From Epiperipatus broadwayi (Eukaryota > Onychophora > Udeonychophora > Euonychophora > Peripatidae): a stretch of DNA of 64,000 nt. Positions 10,992 through 24,038 of this stretch are shown here, piece by piece. The first letter of the stretch is position 1. The number at the start of each line of letters is the position of its first letter. Below the pieces are notes generated by a model. The model was not told where the DNA came from. It ran no database searches and saw only the letters and a program-made list of their open reading frames with translations. Both the position numbers and the translations under genes were made by a program. The stretch spans positions 684,001 to 748,000 of the forward strand of contig JAQFVV010000205.1 in NCBI GenBank assembly GCA_028023455.1. The letters run 5' to 3'.

Positions 10992-13900
10992 ATATATATA
11001 TATATATTGTAACCTTTTGATCAGTTATCCATGGTAAGAATGATATATAAAATGTAAATTATAGTTCCAAAATTTCAAATTTCAAATTAAGATAATAATA
11101 ATGCTATAAACTTGGGTATAACAGTAATAAATGATTTAATATATAAAGTTTAAAAAGAGACTTCTATAGAGATTTAATAATTGTTGTTATTTATAATCAT
11201 TTATAATATAATCTACTATATAATCTTAATACAATAGATGCCAATCTAAATAAACATCATTGCTTATAAATTTGACGTTAATTTATTTTCAATATAATGC
11301 TCTTAAAAAGCTAAAAACATAAAATTGTAGTCAATGAAAGAAGGAACAATTATTTACTACAAGATAAGAATTTATTTCAAAATTATTGTAATTGTGATAT
11401 CTTTTAAACAAAAATATTTATTATCAAACTTCGGGAATAAATTCACTTAATTTTATTAAAAAGATGATCAGAACTAAAATTTGGTTTTCAAGTAATGATT
11501 TAAATTATTTTGTTTATAAAATTGTTTTTTTTTTTGTTGATTTCAATTATTTTAAAATAGAAACAGAAAAAACTGTAAAAGTTGATTTAGGGTTGAATAA
11601 ATATTTTTCTGATATCACTTTATCCCAGGGTTTTTTTAAAAAATAGCAGCAGACAATTTGGGAGAAAAAAAAATTCAAGAAAACTGATAAAGTAGATAGC
11701 AGTCTTCATTTGTGTTTTCTCTATAAAAACAATTATTAAAACTTGAAGATATTTAAAGTTTTAAGCACAAAAATCATATTCATAAGCTTTCTGAGGATGT
11801 GAAATATTTTTTAAAGTAATCATTAATACTATGGAATGAGTAAACTAATCTTCATTATGACCCAAGTGCCAATCTTATAGCCAAAATAATGCCCAAAGGA
11901 GCTTGAAAAATCAAAGTTGTTATTTTAATTCTTCCTATGATAATCATGATAAATGAAAAACAACTATGATGCTTCAAAAAGAAATGTAACTGCAGTCACG
12001 TAAGAAAGCATTCATTTATCTATTTTAAATTAAGCATTTTTATTGATCATAGATTAAATGTGAAAAACAGATTCAAAATTCCTAGAACTAAATTTGTAAA
12101 GTTGATAGAAATATTTTATAGAACATTAAAAATAGTTAATTAGCCACAAAGGTTGTATGAAAAAAAAACAATAATCTTCATTTTGAATTCAACAATGGAT
12201 TCTCAAGAAATATTTTTTTTTTCAAAATTTTGGAGAAAATGTTTAACTTATGTTAGAAAAAAAATCTGTGTAACTTTTAATGGTAGATGGGCAATGATAA
12301 CTAAAATTAAAATGTACTACAAGCTAGAAATTTAAATGAATTATCCAAAATGTGTTTAAAATTTTATAAGACTAATGAGTACCAGGAGAAAGAAAGAAAT
12401 CAGTAAACTTATTGATGAATTATTTGAATGTGTTTTAAAGTTTGTGAAGCATGGGAGAATAATGTGAGATTTTAAGAATATTTAGTAAACTTTTTGTAGT
12501 GCATTTTTAAGAGCCAGGCTATGTGTATGCAAATTAAAACTAGCCAGAAAGGAAGGATGCATCCAATTTAAAATTTTGTCCAGTTAGTTTGTGGTTGTTT
12601 GTTCATGTTTTGTTTAACTATACATGTCTTTTAATAGAGAAAAGATAGAAGAAGCAGCTCAACATGTGAAAAGTGGTACACATTTAAAGAGTAACCATGG
12701 TAATATTAAATTAAAAACTGAAAATGGACTTGAAAAAAAAGATTCTAATTTTAAATTTATCACTTATATTTTTCTTGTTTAAAATGAAATATAAATGCAA
12801 AGTAGTTGACATAGTAACAATTTAAAGAATTTATGTTTGCAATTTGGTATATAATGTTAAAGATATGATTGAATATAGGGAGAGTAATTGTGAATTATAA
12901 TGTGAAAGTGTGTGTGTGGGAACATAATGTTAACTGTATGTTTTGACCAGTATACATTTCAAAAAATTAAGTGTAATAGGATTATCTGAAAGGAATGACA
13001 AACTTATTATAAAATATAATGTATTTATGAAAGTAAGAAAGAGTGAATGTTGATGTAAGACAATAGCATGATCTCATTTGTTATAAAGAAAAAAATCCTA
13101 TTGATAATAATGATTGAAATAGATTATTTGTTGTGCAACATGATCGTAGTTATGGATAGAAAATTATGGCATGAGAAAGAATTATATTAAGTTGTTAGTC
13201 TAAAATTAGTAGAGTAACAGATTCCAAATACACAATCAAGGAAGATGAGTTAAAATTCAAGGATAGGATATCATCCTGAAGAACTGAGGAATAGTTAAAT
13301 AAGAGCAATCTGCGTGATACTTAGATATTTACTGGAAAGAGATGGGAGGGTTTCCTACAAAAAATGAGGATAGTATATAACATAGGTCCTCAGGGAAGAA
13401 GCCAGGGTAAAATAGGGGTAGAATCATTAAGATAATGACTGCCTGCCAAAATATGACATCTCATATTTAAAAGAAACTTCAATCTTTTTTATTAGAATAT
13501 ATTATTGAATATAGTATTTAATAAAATCAGTTTCTCATCGATAAAGTTTCAAGCAAATAATAATATAGGAGCATCAAAGGTAGATAAAATATTTAAAGGA
13601 TTTTATAATTTCTTCATAAATCTTGATAGATTTATGGTAAAACCATTTACAGAACAAATATTTTATGTTCGATTAGTAGTTTGAATAAATTACTAGTTGA
13701 GTAAAAATAACTGAGATCAAAGAACACTATAAATTATAATTGATAGAGAGAATGGAGGTAGAAATAAATTGTATGATATGGAAAAAGTTCTTAGCTGAGT
13801 ATTCATTTTAATTACATTTTAAATATTGTCTTTTATTTTTTTATATTTACCACATCGGTAACAAGTTTGTTAATAAGATGGAAGTGTAATATTTTAAACC

Positions 13901-14700
13901 AAATTTTAAATATAAAAATATAATTTAACTATTACAAGATTATCAATATATTGAGAGTTACAAAATATCAGGTAATATGGAAAATGATTGTGAAGATACC
14001 AGATGACTCATGAATGGTGTAACTATAGCATACTAGTATGAAAGCATACATAATGAAACAAAAAATATAATAATAACTTATAATTAAAAAAACAACTAAA
14101 TATTAACTATGGCAAGGGTTGATTTTATATAATAACCATTATGTACTTGTAAAGAATGTAAATAGTTGGCTATCAGTGTAAAACAGTTCAATGCTTTTTT
14201 TAAATATTGTTAACGAAGTATTTAACTTTAGATATATAACTGTTTGTTATTTATGCTTAGTGTTGTAAATAAATGAATATTGTGATTTAAACTATATCAT
14301 AGTAATTTTATTAAGTTTGAGAGTCATTTCCATCACAAGGTCATATCAATAAAGCACATTACCTATATAAAATTATATATATCAAATTATGATTATATGC
14401 CTCATTTGAAAAGCTATGCTTAAGAGTCCATAAGTAATACATTAACTATCAATTGCTTTAAATTATAACTATATTAAAGAAAGCTTATGGTACTTTATAT
14501 TTTTATTAGATGCAAAAGAATTTTGAAGAGCCATATGAAAAATACTATTAAATATTACAAAATGGAGACCATATAATACAAATTAGCAATATGTTTGAGA
14601 GTCAAGTTCTAATTTTTTAATTTAAGTTGAAATATATGTTACATCATAAGTAAAAAGTATTATATAATTTCAGAGTACAAATTACTAACCAAATATATTT
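10992..14700. other. AT-rich stretch, no gene seen
   Basis: Long AT-rich DNA after a (TA)n run at 10987-11006. Only short ORFs rich in Lys, Asn, Ile and Phe are present, as expected by chance at this composition. No LINE or MITE signature was recognised. Confidence 0.5.
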
Positions 14701-14708
14701 TAAGGTTT

Positions 14709-14807
14709 GTAATTCTGAAGGAGTTAATTACAGTGGGCGGTGTGATGAAGATTTGATTATTCTGAAGGAGTTAATTAAGTGGGCGGTGTGATGAAGATTT
14801 GATTATA
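14709..14807. repeat. Two-copy tandem repeat (~50 bp)
   Basis: The unit, with core GTGGGCGGTGTGATGAAGAT, occurs twice in direct tandem and differs by a two-base insertion in the first copy (ATTACAGTGGG versus ATTAAGTGGG). It stands out from its AT-rich surroundings by its G content. No coding sense was seen. Confidence 0.8.
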
Positions 14808-15779
14808 AGAAAATAATTATTCTAGAGTAATTGTTGTTAACATAAGTATGAGAATAAATCTTAGGAAAAGTAGATTAAATTATTGAAATGAAGGTAATGA
14901 GTAGATAATGGATGTTAATTTCCATGTCTTATTATTATAGTTAGATTAAGTTTCCAATAGGAGGTTAATCAAGGTTTGTAATAGTATGTTTTTATTAAAT
15001 GGATGGATCCCAGTAAAATCCCTCTTGTGATTCAATTATTTAATTGTCAACCTAATGATTATATTATATTTAGAATAGAATACTTATGATCCCTGAGATA
15101 GCCATAAGATAGCATTAATTATTTTAAGTAGTGTAATTTTGTTAATTTTCTTATTTTGGGATTCTTAAATCGTAGAAGCGTAGTTTAAATCATTATCTAA
15201 ATGAAATATTATGTTAGTCATTGTTTGTTGTGGGGATTTTCCTAATGATTATAACAGGAAACAGCAATGCCATTGTGGAGAGTATTTTATAAACTTCTCA
15301 ATGTTAAAACCACTCTCTTGTAATTGTCCCTAGAGTTTATCTTATGTTTTAATATTTAGCAAGTTTCAAGCCCCAAAAAGAATCTTATACTTTATTGTTG
15401 TTATACTTGATAGTTTATTATTGAGCTGGTATAGTAGGGGTACAATAAAGAAGATAGGATAAGGTAGAGAGGTATGTTGGAAGAACCGGAATGGAAAGTT
15501 ATAATATTTATAGATATATACACATTCCACATTATTAAAAAAAACAACCAAATTTCCTTTTCTTTTTTTAAAATAAACTAAAAAAAAAATCATGTAGATT
15601 ATTATGTATGCTAACGATCTGCTAATACGTAACTATATACATATGAAGAAGATAAAATTAGCGATAGCCATTATATATAATCTAAGCCTCCTTAATTACA
15701 TCTGATGTGAAATTATTGAATATATTTTTTAAGTACTACAGTATAAATATAATCACAAATATAAAAGTTACTGGTAACT

Positions 15780-16030
15780 TGGATGTGTCTGTATAGATTG
15801 GGTTTGTCCTGGCAATGAGTTACGAATCCATCTTGGAGATATTAAGGTGCAATCACTAATTTACAATGACTGTTGCAGCTTCCATCTTGGACATATGTGT
15901 CCCTGTTCTCTTTGGATCGGTCTTTCTTTCAGTAGCAAATGCAGGCATTCGTCAGGCATACTTCTTTAGTTCTTCAGCTGGATTACATTTCTCAGACCCC
16001 GGTCTAAGGACAGATGGGAGAGTGGAGGAA
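15780..16030. other. Non-repetitive island with two CCATCTTGG motifs and a splice-acceptor-like tract
   Basis: Base composition is more balanced than in the surroundings. On the plus strand two CCATCTTGG motifs (YY1-like cores) lie about 60 bp apart, near 15829 and 15883. On the minus strand a strong pyrimidine tract ending CCATCTGTCCTTAG (near 16013) would make a good 3' splice site. After it, the frames stop within about 16 codons. It could be an exon edge or regulatory island of the minus-strand gene starting at 18901, or a worn repeat. The 69-codon plus-strand ORF here has no recognisable family. Confidence 0.25.
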
Positions 16031-16554
16031 AAATTCTCTACTCAAGCATATTTGGCACAAAATACATTTAACTAGATCTGGTTTTCTTTACACAAGCAAA
16101 TGAATGAATAGCAATAAAACTAAAAAAAATCCTTTAACAAAAGAAACCTCTATATTTATATCTTTTATCTTCCTTTGACATCAATTACCTTAATTAGTGT
16201 CTATCAATGTCTCTATTGTTTCCAGTTCTCAAAATATCTTACGCTTTTATCTGTATTGTTATAGAAACAATTCACATTATATCACCCCTTTCAATGAATT
16301 CTTAAGTTAAATTCTTGTTTAATGTATTTTGTGCATTAGTCCACTTCTTTATTTGCTGATGCAACATTTGCAAGTAAAATAATTCATTTTAAGCTATTTC
16401 TATAATTTCTACAATTGCCTTTTTTTAAAATTATAAATTTTATTTATGATTACAATTTAATTAATATTATACACAGGTGTATATCTTTAAACATTTCTTT
16501 TAATGTACATTCATTGTGGTTGACTTTAGAGTCTCTGGTTAGTACACAATGAAT

Positions 16555-16757
16555 GGTGAAGCCCACATATATATGACTATGTATGTACAGCTTCAATATG
16601 TGTGGGAGATGGTGATCTGGACCAACTGAAGAGTGCCAATTTGGCACAAAATATGCAAATCTTTTTCACATGCATGAATGTTGTTATGTGTATTGGTCTT
16701 GTATAAGATGGAATGGATAGCTATGGGGAGATTGAAAATCTGAGTTCTACTCCTTGT
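16555..16757 (+). repeat. Foldback family B, right-half fragment
   Basis: Matches the right half of the complete copy at 42820: the 'gatctggaccaactga-gagtgc' core, then ATGTGTATTGGTC...TATAAGATGGA and the terminal arm ending TGAGTTCTACTCC. The left arm is missing. Confidence 0.7.
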
Positions 16758-17252
16758 AATTACATTAAGTTTAGTATAGATAATATACATATATTTAAAT
16801 ATTATAAATACAATAATTCTCATGTTTCTTTAAAACTATTAAGAATCTTAATGACATTTTTTTCTTGAAAAAGTAGTCAAAAAGACAAATTAACCATATT
16901 AGTGAATTTTTTTACAGTGTTTTTGACATGCAGCTGAAACATGGTAAGACTTTTTATACTATAAATTTTAGAACTAATTGTTTAAGAGATTTTGTATTAT
17001 TTAAATTTCCAAGGTTATTTAATGTGCTTTATCATCATATTGGTATTCATCATATAACTATGAATGAAATGCAGAGTATGATCAATATATATAAATAATT
17101 TTAATATATTTGTGAATCAGTGCATATATGTGTAGATAATTTGCATATGTTCACATTTCTGCATGAGTAGTTGTATATTCTTATACACAATACTATTTTT
17201 CTTTTTAAAAATAAGATATTTTGTAATTAGGTTTTTTTATATATGCCAGATA

Positions 17253-17462
17253 ATAGAAGACATGATAATAGATGGACAGCTAAAATTGTAAACTGAATTC
17301 CAAGAGATTGTAAAAGACCTAGAAAGTGGCCATGTGTAATAAGTGGCCATGTGTTGGATGTAATAAGAAAGCGTGCTGGGGTGATGTGAAAAAAAGAAGA
17401 TTGAAGTTGGAGAGGGCATCCAGCAGTGGATCGATGATGGTTGAAAATGATGATGATGATAT
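17253..17462 (+). pseudogene. RTE LINE 3'-end fragment
   Basis: Contains GATAATAGATGGACAGC, GATTCCAAGAGATTGTAAAAG-type sequence (here AATTCCAAGAGATTGT) and a terminal GATGATGATGAT run, co-linear with the better RTE 3' end at 45235-45592. It is 5'-truncated and carries a small local duplication of AAGTGGCCATGTGT. It does not code. Confidence 0.75.
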
Positions 17463-17464
17463 AT

Positions 17465-18790
17465 GCCTATAAAATGCATTAAATTAAATAGACTATATTG
17501 AACTATTATTGTAATTATCATTATTATCACCATCGTAATTACCATTATCATTATTATTTATCTATCTTCTTTTACTACCTTTTTCCCTCTCAGAATTGGA
17601 ATGACAGTACTCATTTGCACACGACTGCTGACGTTAGCAAATTTAACTGCTACACTATTTCTACTATCTACATGACAACAAATAAGATCTAGCCAAAATG
17701 TCGGTGTTATCATAAACAATAATAAAAAAAAACACCCCAATAGAAATACGTAAACAATCATTCATGCTTACACATAACCACACACATACTTATAGGCATT
17801 ATAAGTTAAAAGAACATAAGTTATATACATAATAAAAAATATAGACTATCAATGAAATCTAATTCTAATAAATAAATATTGTTTACATCTTAAGGAATAA
17901 ATCTTTGTAAACAAATAGCAACCCTGCAACGTATAAAAAATCTAATCCAAGTCTAGATAATTTAGCATTCAATCTGAGCTTTAATTAAAACTAGGACCTC
18001 CTTTCTTTAAACAAGACAAATACCCTGTCCCAAACCTCGCAATATTGGAAAACATCCTGTCATCTTATCTAAGTAAAATAAAATAAAGATGTTTATATAA
18101 ACAGAAGTTCCACAAAATGTGTTGGACTAGTCTCTCAAACTTTAAAATGATTCTATTTACATATATTGTTCAATAATTAGAAGGTTTTATGTGTATATGA
18201 TATTAAACTTATATTTTCTGGAAAGTTAAATGATATATATTTTGTTCAGTTTTTCTAAAAACTGAGTGACGGAAATGCAGACTGTATGATATTTACAAAA
18301 CTGTTTCCAACCTTATTTGGTCAATAGGTCTACCAAAACCTTTTTGCAGAAATCAGATTAAAAAGATTTCTTCTGCATATAGGTACCTTTTAGGCTTTTA
18401 ATAACAGTTGTTATTAATTACTAATCAATGCATATATATAATACATACAATATATATGCACACACACATATATAAATGAGAAAGGAGGAGGGAGCAAACT
18501 ATTTATGATTTTTGGTTTTTTGTTTAATAATTTTAAATAAAGTAAAATTATATATAGGCGCCGGTGCGTGCGTGTCCTTGCATATATTAAACATCATTAT
18601 TCCTGCATTTAAAACTCGGTAAGCATTTATCTAGAAAGTAAACAATTGATTTTCTAAAGATTTAATTTCATAACATTGAATGAATATTATTTACAAAATA
18701 TTAAAAAATATTTATTAACTGAATATTCATATACTTTAAAATCTATTATTTATTTACGTTAGCGTTTGCATCCACACAACATCATCCGCA
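17465..18790. other. AT-rich stretch, no gene seen
   Basis: No exon or repeat-protein signature. Contains TAT/CAT-rich simple sequence near 17500-17570. It would be intronic if the minus-strand first exon at 18802-18901 is real. Confidence 0.4.
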
Positions 18791-18801
18791 TCCTTACTTA
18801 C

Positions 18802-18901
18802 CTCGATAAGCGCTAGCAATGCTTTCGCTGTTTGACTTTCGTCCGCCGTCTTCTCTGACACTCAGAGTATTGGCGGAAGCCATTTCGTATTCGCCAGTCA
18901 T
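18802..18901 (-). CDS. Candidate first coding exon, minus-strand host gene
   Basis: On the minus strand an ATG at 18901 opens 33 codons beginning MTGEYEMASANTLSVRED and ending ...SNSESIASAYR. It runs one base into the next codon and directly into a consensus donor, G|GTAAGTAAGG (donor 18801-18792). The second Met (18883) sits in a CGAAATGG context and could be the true start. The composition is unlike the AT-rich surroundings and contains many CpGs. Ser/Asn/Glu-rich N termini of this kind are common in intracellular regulatory proteins; I do not recognise the family. Downstream exons would lie to the left and were not identified. Confidence 0.5.
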
Positions 18902-19854
18902 ACACCGCTTTTAGGTTATCAAATTATATTTAATACTACACTCAAATAGATCAATATATTATAATAAATTTATAGTCAGTCGTTTTAAGTTGTTTAGGAA
19001 AATCTTTCAACTCTTTATCCACCAGATCTCATTGGTACTCTACGTAAAAAAGTTTGTGAACTCATGATACGCACTTTTCAGTGATGTCACTTATTTGTCT
19101 CCTATTTCCTGCTAACCTAGAAGCTATAGTCTGGCTAAGTAAAAAAAAACCACTAGGATGATCCTATCAGAACGAAAACATACTGTACCCCCAAAAAAAA
19201 GAGAGAGAGAGAGGTACAGAAAGACCGGGCGATTAGTAGGGTGGTGAGGCTGCATTATGTGATACTCATTCATTTTAGCGTTGAGAGGAATCGGAACATT
19301 TTCAAGTGGGAAATGCGGGGGGAGGGGTTTCTATATCAAAATAAAATTATGCGAATGTTGTTCATATATATTAAATCTAAATGCAAGTATTTGATTTAAA
19401 CCGAATATAATAGTCTTACAATAATTAATTGTTTCAAAGAAAATTGAAGACTAAGTTAGGTTGAAACGCACCGAGAGGAATTATCGCGAGCGTAAAATAT
19501 CCACGCGCATTAATTGTTTTTTTTCCGACGCGAAAAACAAACGGTAATAATAGTAAAATAAATTATCATTCCCCAATGAAATAAAATAAAAAAAAATGCC
19601 GACAAATTCTGTACATGATTATTATAAAAATATTGTTTTTAATTTTAATAGCGTAATTAGTGCAGACCTGATATTAATCAAAGCTAAAGTTATAAAACCC
19701 AAATTTACACTTCCGCTTGGCATTTTAAATTGCATAGTTGCGTACGCATTCATCCAGCCCTACCAAGTGTAGCACGCTATTTCTAAAATAAGGAATATTC
19801 GCTTATAGGATTTTGCAATCTTCTTTATTACTAGCTATAATATTTTACGGGAAA

Positions 19855-19903
19855 ATGGCAGAATTGAAACCACGACAAAAAATAGACGATTTTGCTACTC
19901 CCG
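19855..19903 (+). CDS. Candidate first coding exon, plus-strand host gene
   Basis: An ATG in good context (GGAAAATGGCAG) opens MAELKPRQKIDDFATP and then meets a consensus donor, CCCG|GTAAGTGG (19904 on). It has 16 codons plus one base (phase 1). The charged, short opening exon with a large first intron is typical of housekeeping genes, but the family is not recognised. A possible phase-compatible second exon is noted at 42456-42532. Confidence 0.45.
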
Positions 19904-21894
19904 GTAAGTGGTCGCATTGTTTAAGTTTAGTTTGTTGCTATTAGCGTTACTTAATTTTACTTTGTTATCGATGTAATAGATTGTTTTTTAATATCTGAGA
20001 AATGCCTTTGGTCTAGTTAATTTGGTGGGCAGTTTAAGTAGCGACGTATAGTCTTAGGGGATCTTTTATTTTAAATATTTATACTAAAAAAAAAAAAATA
20101 GTAAAATATAAATATTTAAAAGGATTTTTTTTTTTTTAATTTTGCGCAGAAGCAAAAAAAATATCTCTATCTACTGCGTCTATTGCAAATTATTTAAAAA
20201 ATAATTTGGGCTTGACGGTTTGGAAATTCCAACGACATAAATACGACTTGTATTGCTAAACAATTGTATGCAATTATTATACATAGAGCACTGTGATTCT
20301 AATATTTGATGTCTTAAAATGGCATCTAGTTGGCGCAACTGTACTTTGTCCGACACGTGTTGCTGCCTTGTAGACTGTCATTTGTTATACTTATTTAGTA
20401 TATATATAGTATGTACAATTTATTTTTAATGAAAATTATTTTTCTTCATTTTTGTATTAGTTTTTGAATATAAATAAACATGAACCATACTTTTATTATA
20501 ATTGGTTTAAATATGAATTACAATTAAGTCATATGGTTTATTAATTTCGAGTATAAAATTGTTTTTAATTAAAATCATAAACTTGTTCCACTTTTTAATA
20601 TGTAAATTATCAAACTAATTAACATTCTTGTTTTGATAATGCGATTAAAGTTGTTGTCCGATTCTCTTAAATAACTAGCTATACTTAGTAGGATGCATTC
20701 TATAAATTTGTACGGGCATAAATAGTCCATATAACAACATGACTTGGCGGGGAGATGGGAAATATTTTATTTCTGGATAGCAATACCTTTTTCCTTAAAT
20801 TTTATATTCTCTTCTTTCTCTCTCTTTTTTTGAGAAATATCTTAAAATAAAGTTTTCTAGACAAGATTTATATTTAAAGAGAATTAATAAAATTAATGGG
20901 GGGGGGGTATACATAATTTCCCACGTTCTGAAGATCGTGGAGAAGGGGGGGGGGGGGCTTTGCAACAATATATGAGACGACGTAGTGGTTTCAACGTCAG
21001 GTTATATTTTAAGGAGTGTCTGAAAACAATTAGTATAAAATAAATTTAACTGAAAAAAAGATACTTAGTTATTTCAATGATAGCTGAAGAATGCATAAAT
21101 ACTCCATAAACTGAACCATTATTTAAAGTATTTAATTATCATTACAACCTTTATTTATATTAATTAAGTGAATATAATGCTTTCCTATAGGTGTCGCTAC
21201 AGTAAATTCGAGTTACATTTCTGAGTTTATTCATTATAAATATAACGCTTGGAATTCATAATATTATCATGACATATCAAAGGAATTTAATTTCTTAAGT
21301 TATAGATTTTTTTTTTAAAAAAAAAACAGTTTATCATCAATAACTGTATTTACTAGTAAACAATTCCAAGAAAAAAAATAACAGACAAAACAAAATAAGA
21401 CAAAAATGATAAAACAGAATTGGAGTCAAAAATACTGTGTTTGGTTAAAGGATGGAAATATGTTGGACAAATATACAATCTCATTACACAATTAGTTTAG
21501 GAAGATGGCTGATGATATGAAAGTCTCATGATGATCAAGCTTTAAGTACCTGAAGAAGAAAAAGAAGGAGACAGTTTTATCTGAAACAGTGCCTGGCATT
21601 TGATGAACTAACTATAAAGCAGCAGGAAGTACTCTTGGCCAGACATTTTAATTTATTATTAATAATTATCTCCCAAATCTGAAAGTTGTTGTACTATCTA
21701 CTAATCTGTGGAACCCATCAATAGTCTCAGCACAGCATCTAATTTAAAAAACAAACTATGATTCATAAATGATATTGCTTTGGACATGAAAAAACTATTG
21801 GAAAACATTAATTTTTTAATGTTTTATTCATGAAACAATATTAGTATCACTTTTAATTTATAGTAATTATGAATATATTTCTGGATGTTGTAAT
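19904..21894 (+). other. Presumed first intron, AT-rich, no further gene seen
   Basis: Begins with the GTAAGT donor. Contains long A, T and G homopolymers (for example the G runs near 20900 and 20946-20957). An acceptor-like TTTCCTATAG near 21190 is followed by an open frame of about 24 codons starting GVATVNSSYISEF, too weak to call as an exon. Confidence 0.35.
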
Positions 21895-22201
21895 AAATAT
21901 TCACTAAACATCACATGATCACCATTTTTTATGTTTTCTCATGCTATTAAAACAGGCAAAAGTCTCCATATAGTAGTGCCACTCAGTGCAAGCCAAAGTA
22001 ATCAATGGATGCAAGAAAGTTTGTGCATAAAATCCCTATGATAGATAGGCATTTTATGTGGATTTTATGCACAAACCTTCTTGCATCCAATGATTACTCT
22101 GGCTTATATTGAGTGGCACTACTGTATGGAGACTTTTGCCTGTTTTAACAGCTTGAGCAAGTGTAAGAAATGGTGATCATGTGACATTTAGTGAATATTC
22201 A
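21895..22201. mobile_element. Foldback/MITE family A, complete palindromic copy
   Basis: Two arms of about 150 bp form an imperfect inverted repeat. The left arm runs from ATATTCACTAAACATCACAT through CTCCATATAGTAGTGCCACT to TTTGTGCATAAAATCC, and the right arm mirrors it back to ATTTAGTGAATATTC, with a loop of only about 20-25 bp near 22045. It has no ORF. Single-arm and gapped copies occur at 24039, 26534, 32712, 38911 and 53708/54898, so it is a dispersed family rather than a chance palindrome. A clear target duplication was not found. Confidence 0.85.
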
Positions 22202-22204
22202 CGT

Positions 22205-24035
22205 GGACTATCTATCCAAATTTGTGAAATGAATCACAGGTACAAGCTCCCAAAGTCAAGAAGGTAGTATATAGCAAAAGTAGGCATAGGCAAATTATAA
22301 GCCCTCTAATGAACTAGGAAGATTTTTTTGGAGTTCTATAGCAAGGCCATAAATAATCACTTGCTTCCGGGCCCAAAAAATTTAACTATGTTACTTGTTG
22401 TGGTCATATATATTTTTCATCCATTTCATCTAAGACATATAGGGAAACTCTTTAAAATAGTGATCATAAATATTACCATCATTAATTACTGAATAGTAAG
22501 ATGAAATTTTCACATAAATGCTCTTCATGCATATGGTACAATGTCCACTGTAGTGATTATGCTTTTGACATGCTACTCAGTAAAAACATAAAGCATCTGT
22601 CATGTCCTACTGATCATTATTTCCATTATTCATAGCCTCTTCTCCATGCCACACAAGCAAACTTCTTTACTTCATCCATCCATCTTACATGTGGTCTCCT
22701 AAAGGTCTTGCAGTCTCTTGGAATTCACTTTTAGACTTCATCTGCCTATGTATTAATCATCGCTTCTGACAATATATCCAACCCAGCTCCATTTCACTCT
22801 TAATTCTTTCAATCATTACTGACATATTGTCATTTGTAATTGATCATCATTGGTAGTAGTTTGCCATTGGAGCCTTGTTGAAATATTTAAAAGACTCAAA
22901 AACTACAAATCATTTTCCATCAGCCAGAGTGAAAATAAAATTGATTTTGGGAAAATTTATTATATGAGAAATGTTTCTGAATTACTAATGTTTTTTATTG
23001 GCTGATTGATTTCAAAGGGTTTGGGGATACAACAGTGTCATGTTAAACTGATGCGATTTTATTTCAACCATTTTGAATTTATTTGTAATTTATTGTATCA
23101 GAGGATATGCAAAATCCAACTATTTACTGCACACATGGCATCCAATAAGTTACTTTGCCTGCTTGTGATGAGGGAAAGAAGGCCTTTAAAAATTTGGCTT
23201 GTTTTGAGCACCATGAAAGCTCACTATGACTCTCCATACTGGGGTCTACTAATATAAGTAACCATGGTTTCAGGAAAATATTTCTACTTTTGATTGGTTT
23301 TGCTTCATAGATAATGAAGCTATTCGTTTAAAAGTGATCAATCTGAGATTTCTAATATAAAAAAAAACTATAATTTAATGGAAAGGATAACTTCATCTGA
23401 AAATGCATTGCATTCTGGTAGTTTAGGGAAATGATCCAGTGGTAGATTCCAGAACTGAAAGTTCTTAGATTGCAAGTCAAGTTTTCTGCTTGCAGTATTT
23501 AAACTTATATGTGAAACTTCACACGATGAATCTGAAAACATCCAATAATAAAACAAATATAAATTAGTGTAAAATTTAACTTGGAGTGATAAATATACTG
23601 CAGGAATATGTAGTTTGGAGAATTGGTGAAGGGGCAGACTCTGGAACTAAGTCACATAATTCACAGCTCAATTTTCCTACTGTGGTATTCAAACAATGTA
23701 AATTTTCACACGATCTCCCAAGAAATGCATTGCTTTTCTGTGATGATTGATTAATACAAATTTTTGTATAATAAAAGGAATTTGTATAAAAATTATATAC
23801 AGTTTACTGAACAGGAAGGTGGATCAGAATGTATTTGCATGTTGGCTGCCCGATACTTCAGTGCTGAAGATAGAAGGGTTGGTTCTGGCATTTAATCAAT
23901 AGTTATAAAAATATTTTGCAGTATATACTGTATTCAAACAATAGGCAGAATAAATATGAATTTGTGTAAATTGAATATGAACTATTGTTACCTCACTTCC
24001 TACATGTCCTTCAATCATATTTGATTTAAATTATA
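22205..24035. other. No gene seen; tRNA-like SINE scraps
   Basis: AT-rich DNA. Near 23420-23480 a degenerate tRNA-like segment (GATCCAGTGGTAGATTCC then TTGCAAGTCAAG) and a weaker one near 23610-23690 look like old SINE pieces. Confidence 0.35.
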
Positions 24036-24038
24036 TTT

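Larger units (their letters stand above)
18750..19910. promoter_or_regulatory. CpG-containing divergent promoter region
   Basis: CpG dinucleotides, nearly absent over most of the window, cluster here (18770-18910 and again 19440-19560, 19740-19920). Two first-exon-like ORFs point outward, at 18901 (minus) and 19855 (plus), about 950 bp apart. The spacer also carries G-rich stretches near 19220-19330 and a GA microsatellite near 19200. This is the best candidate for a real, bidirectional host promoter in the window. Confidence 0.5.

Noticed and set aside
15866-16075. 69-codon ORF MTVAASILDICVPVLFGS...
   Set aside because: No recognisable family or splice context on this strand; the better signals in this island are on the minus strand.
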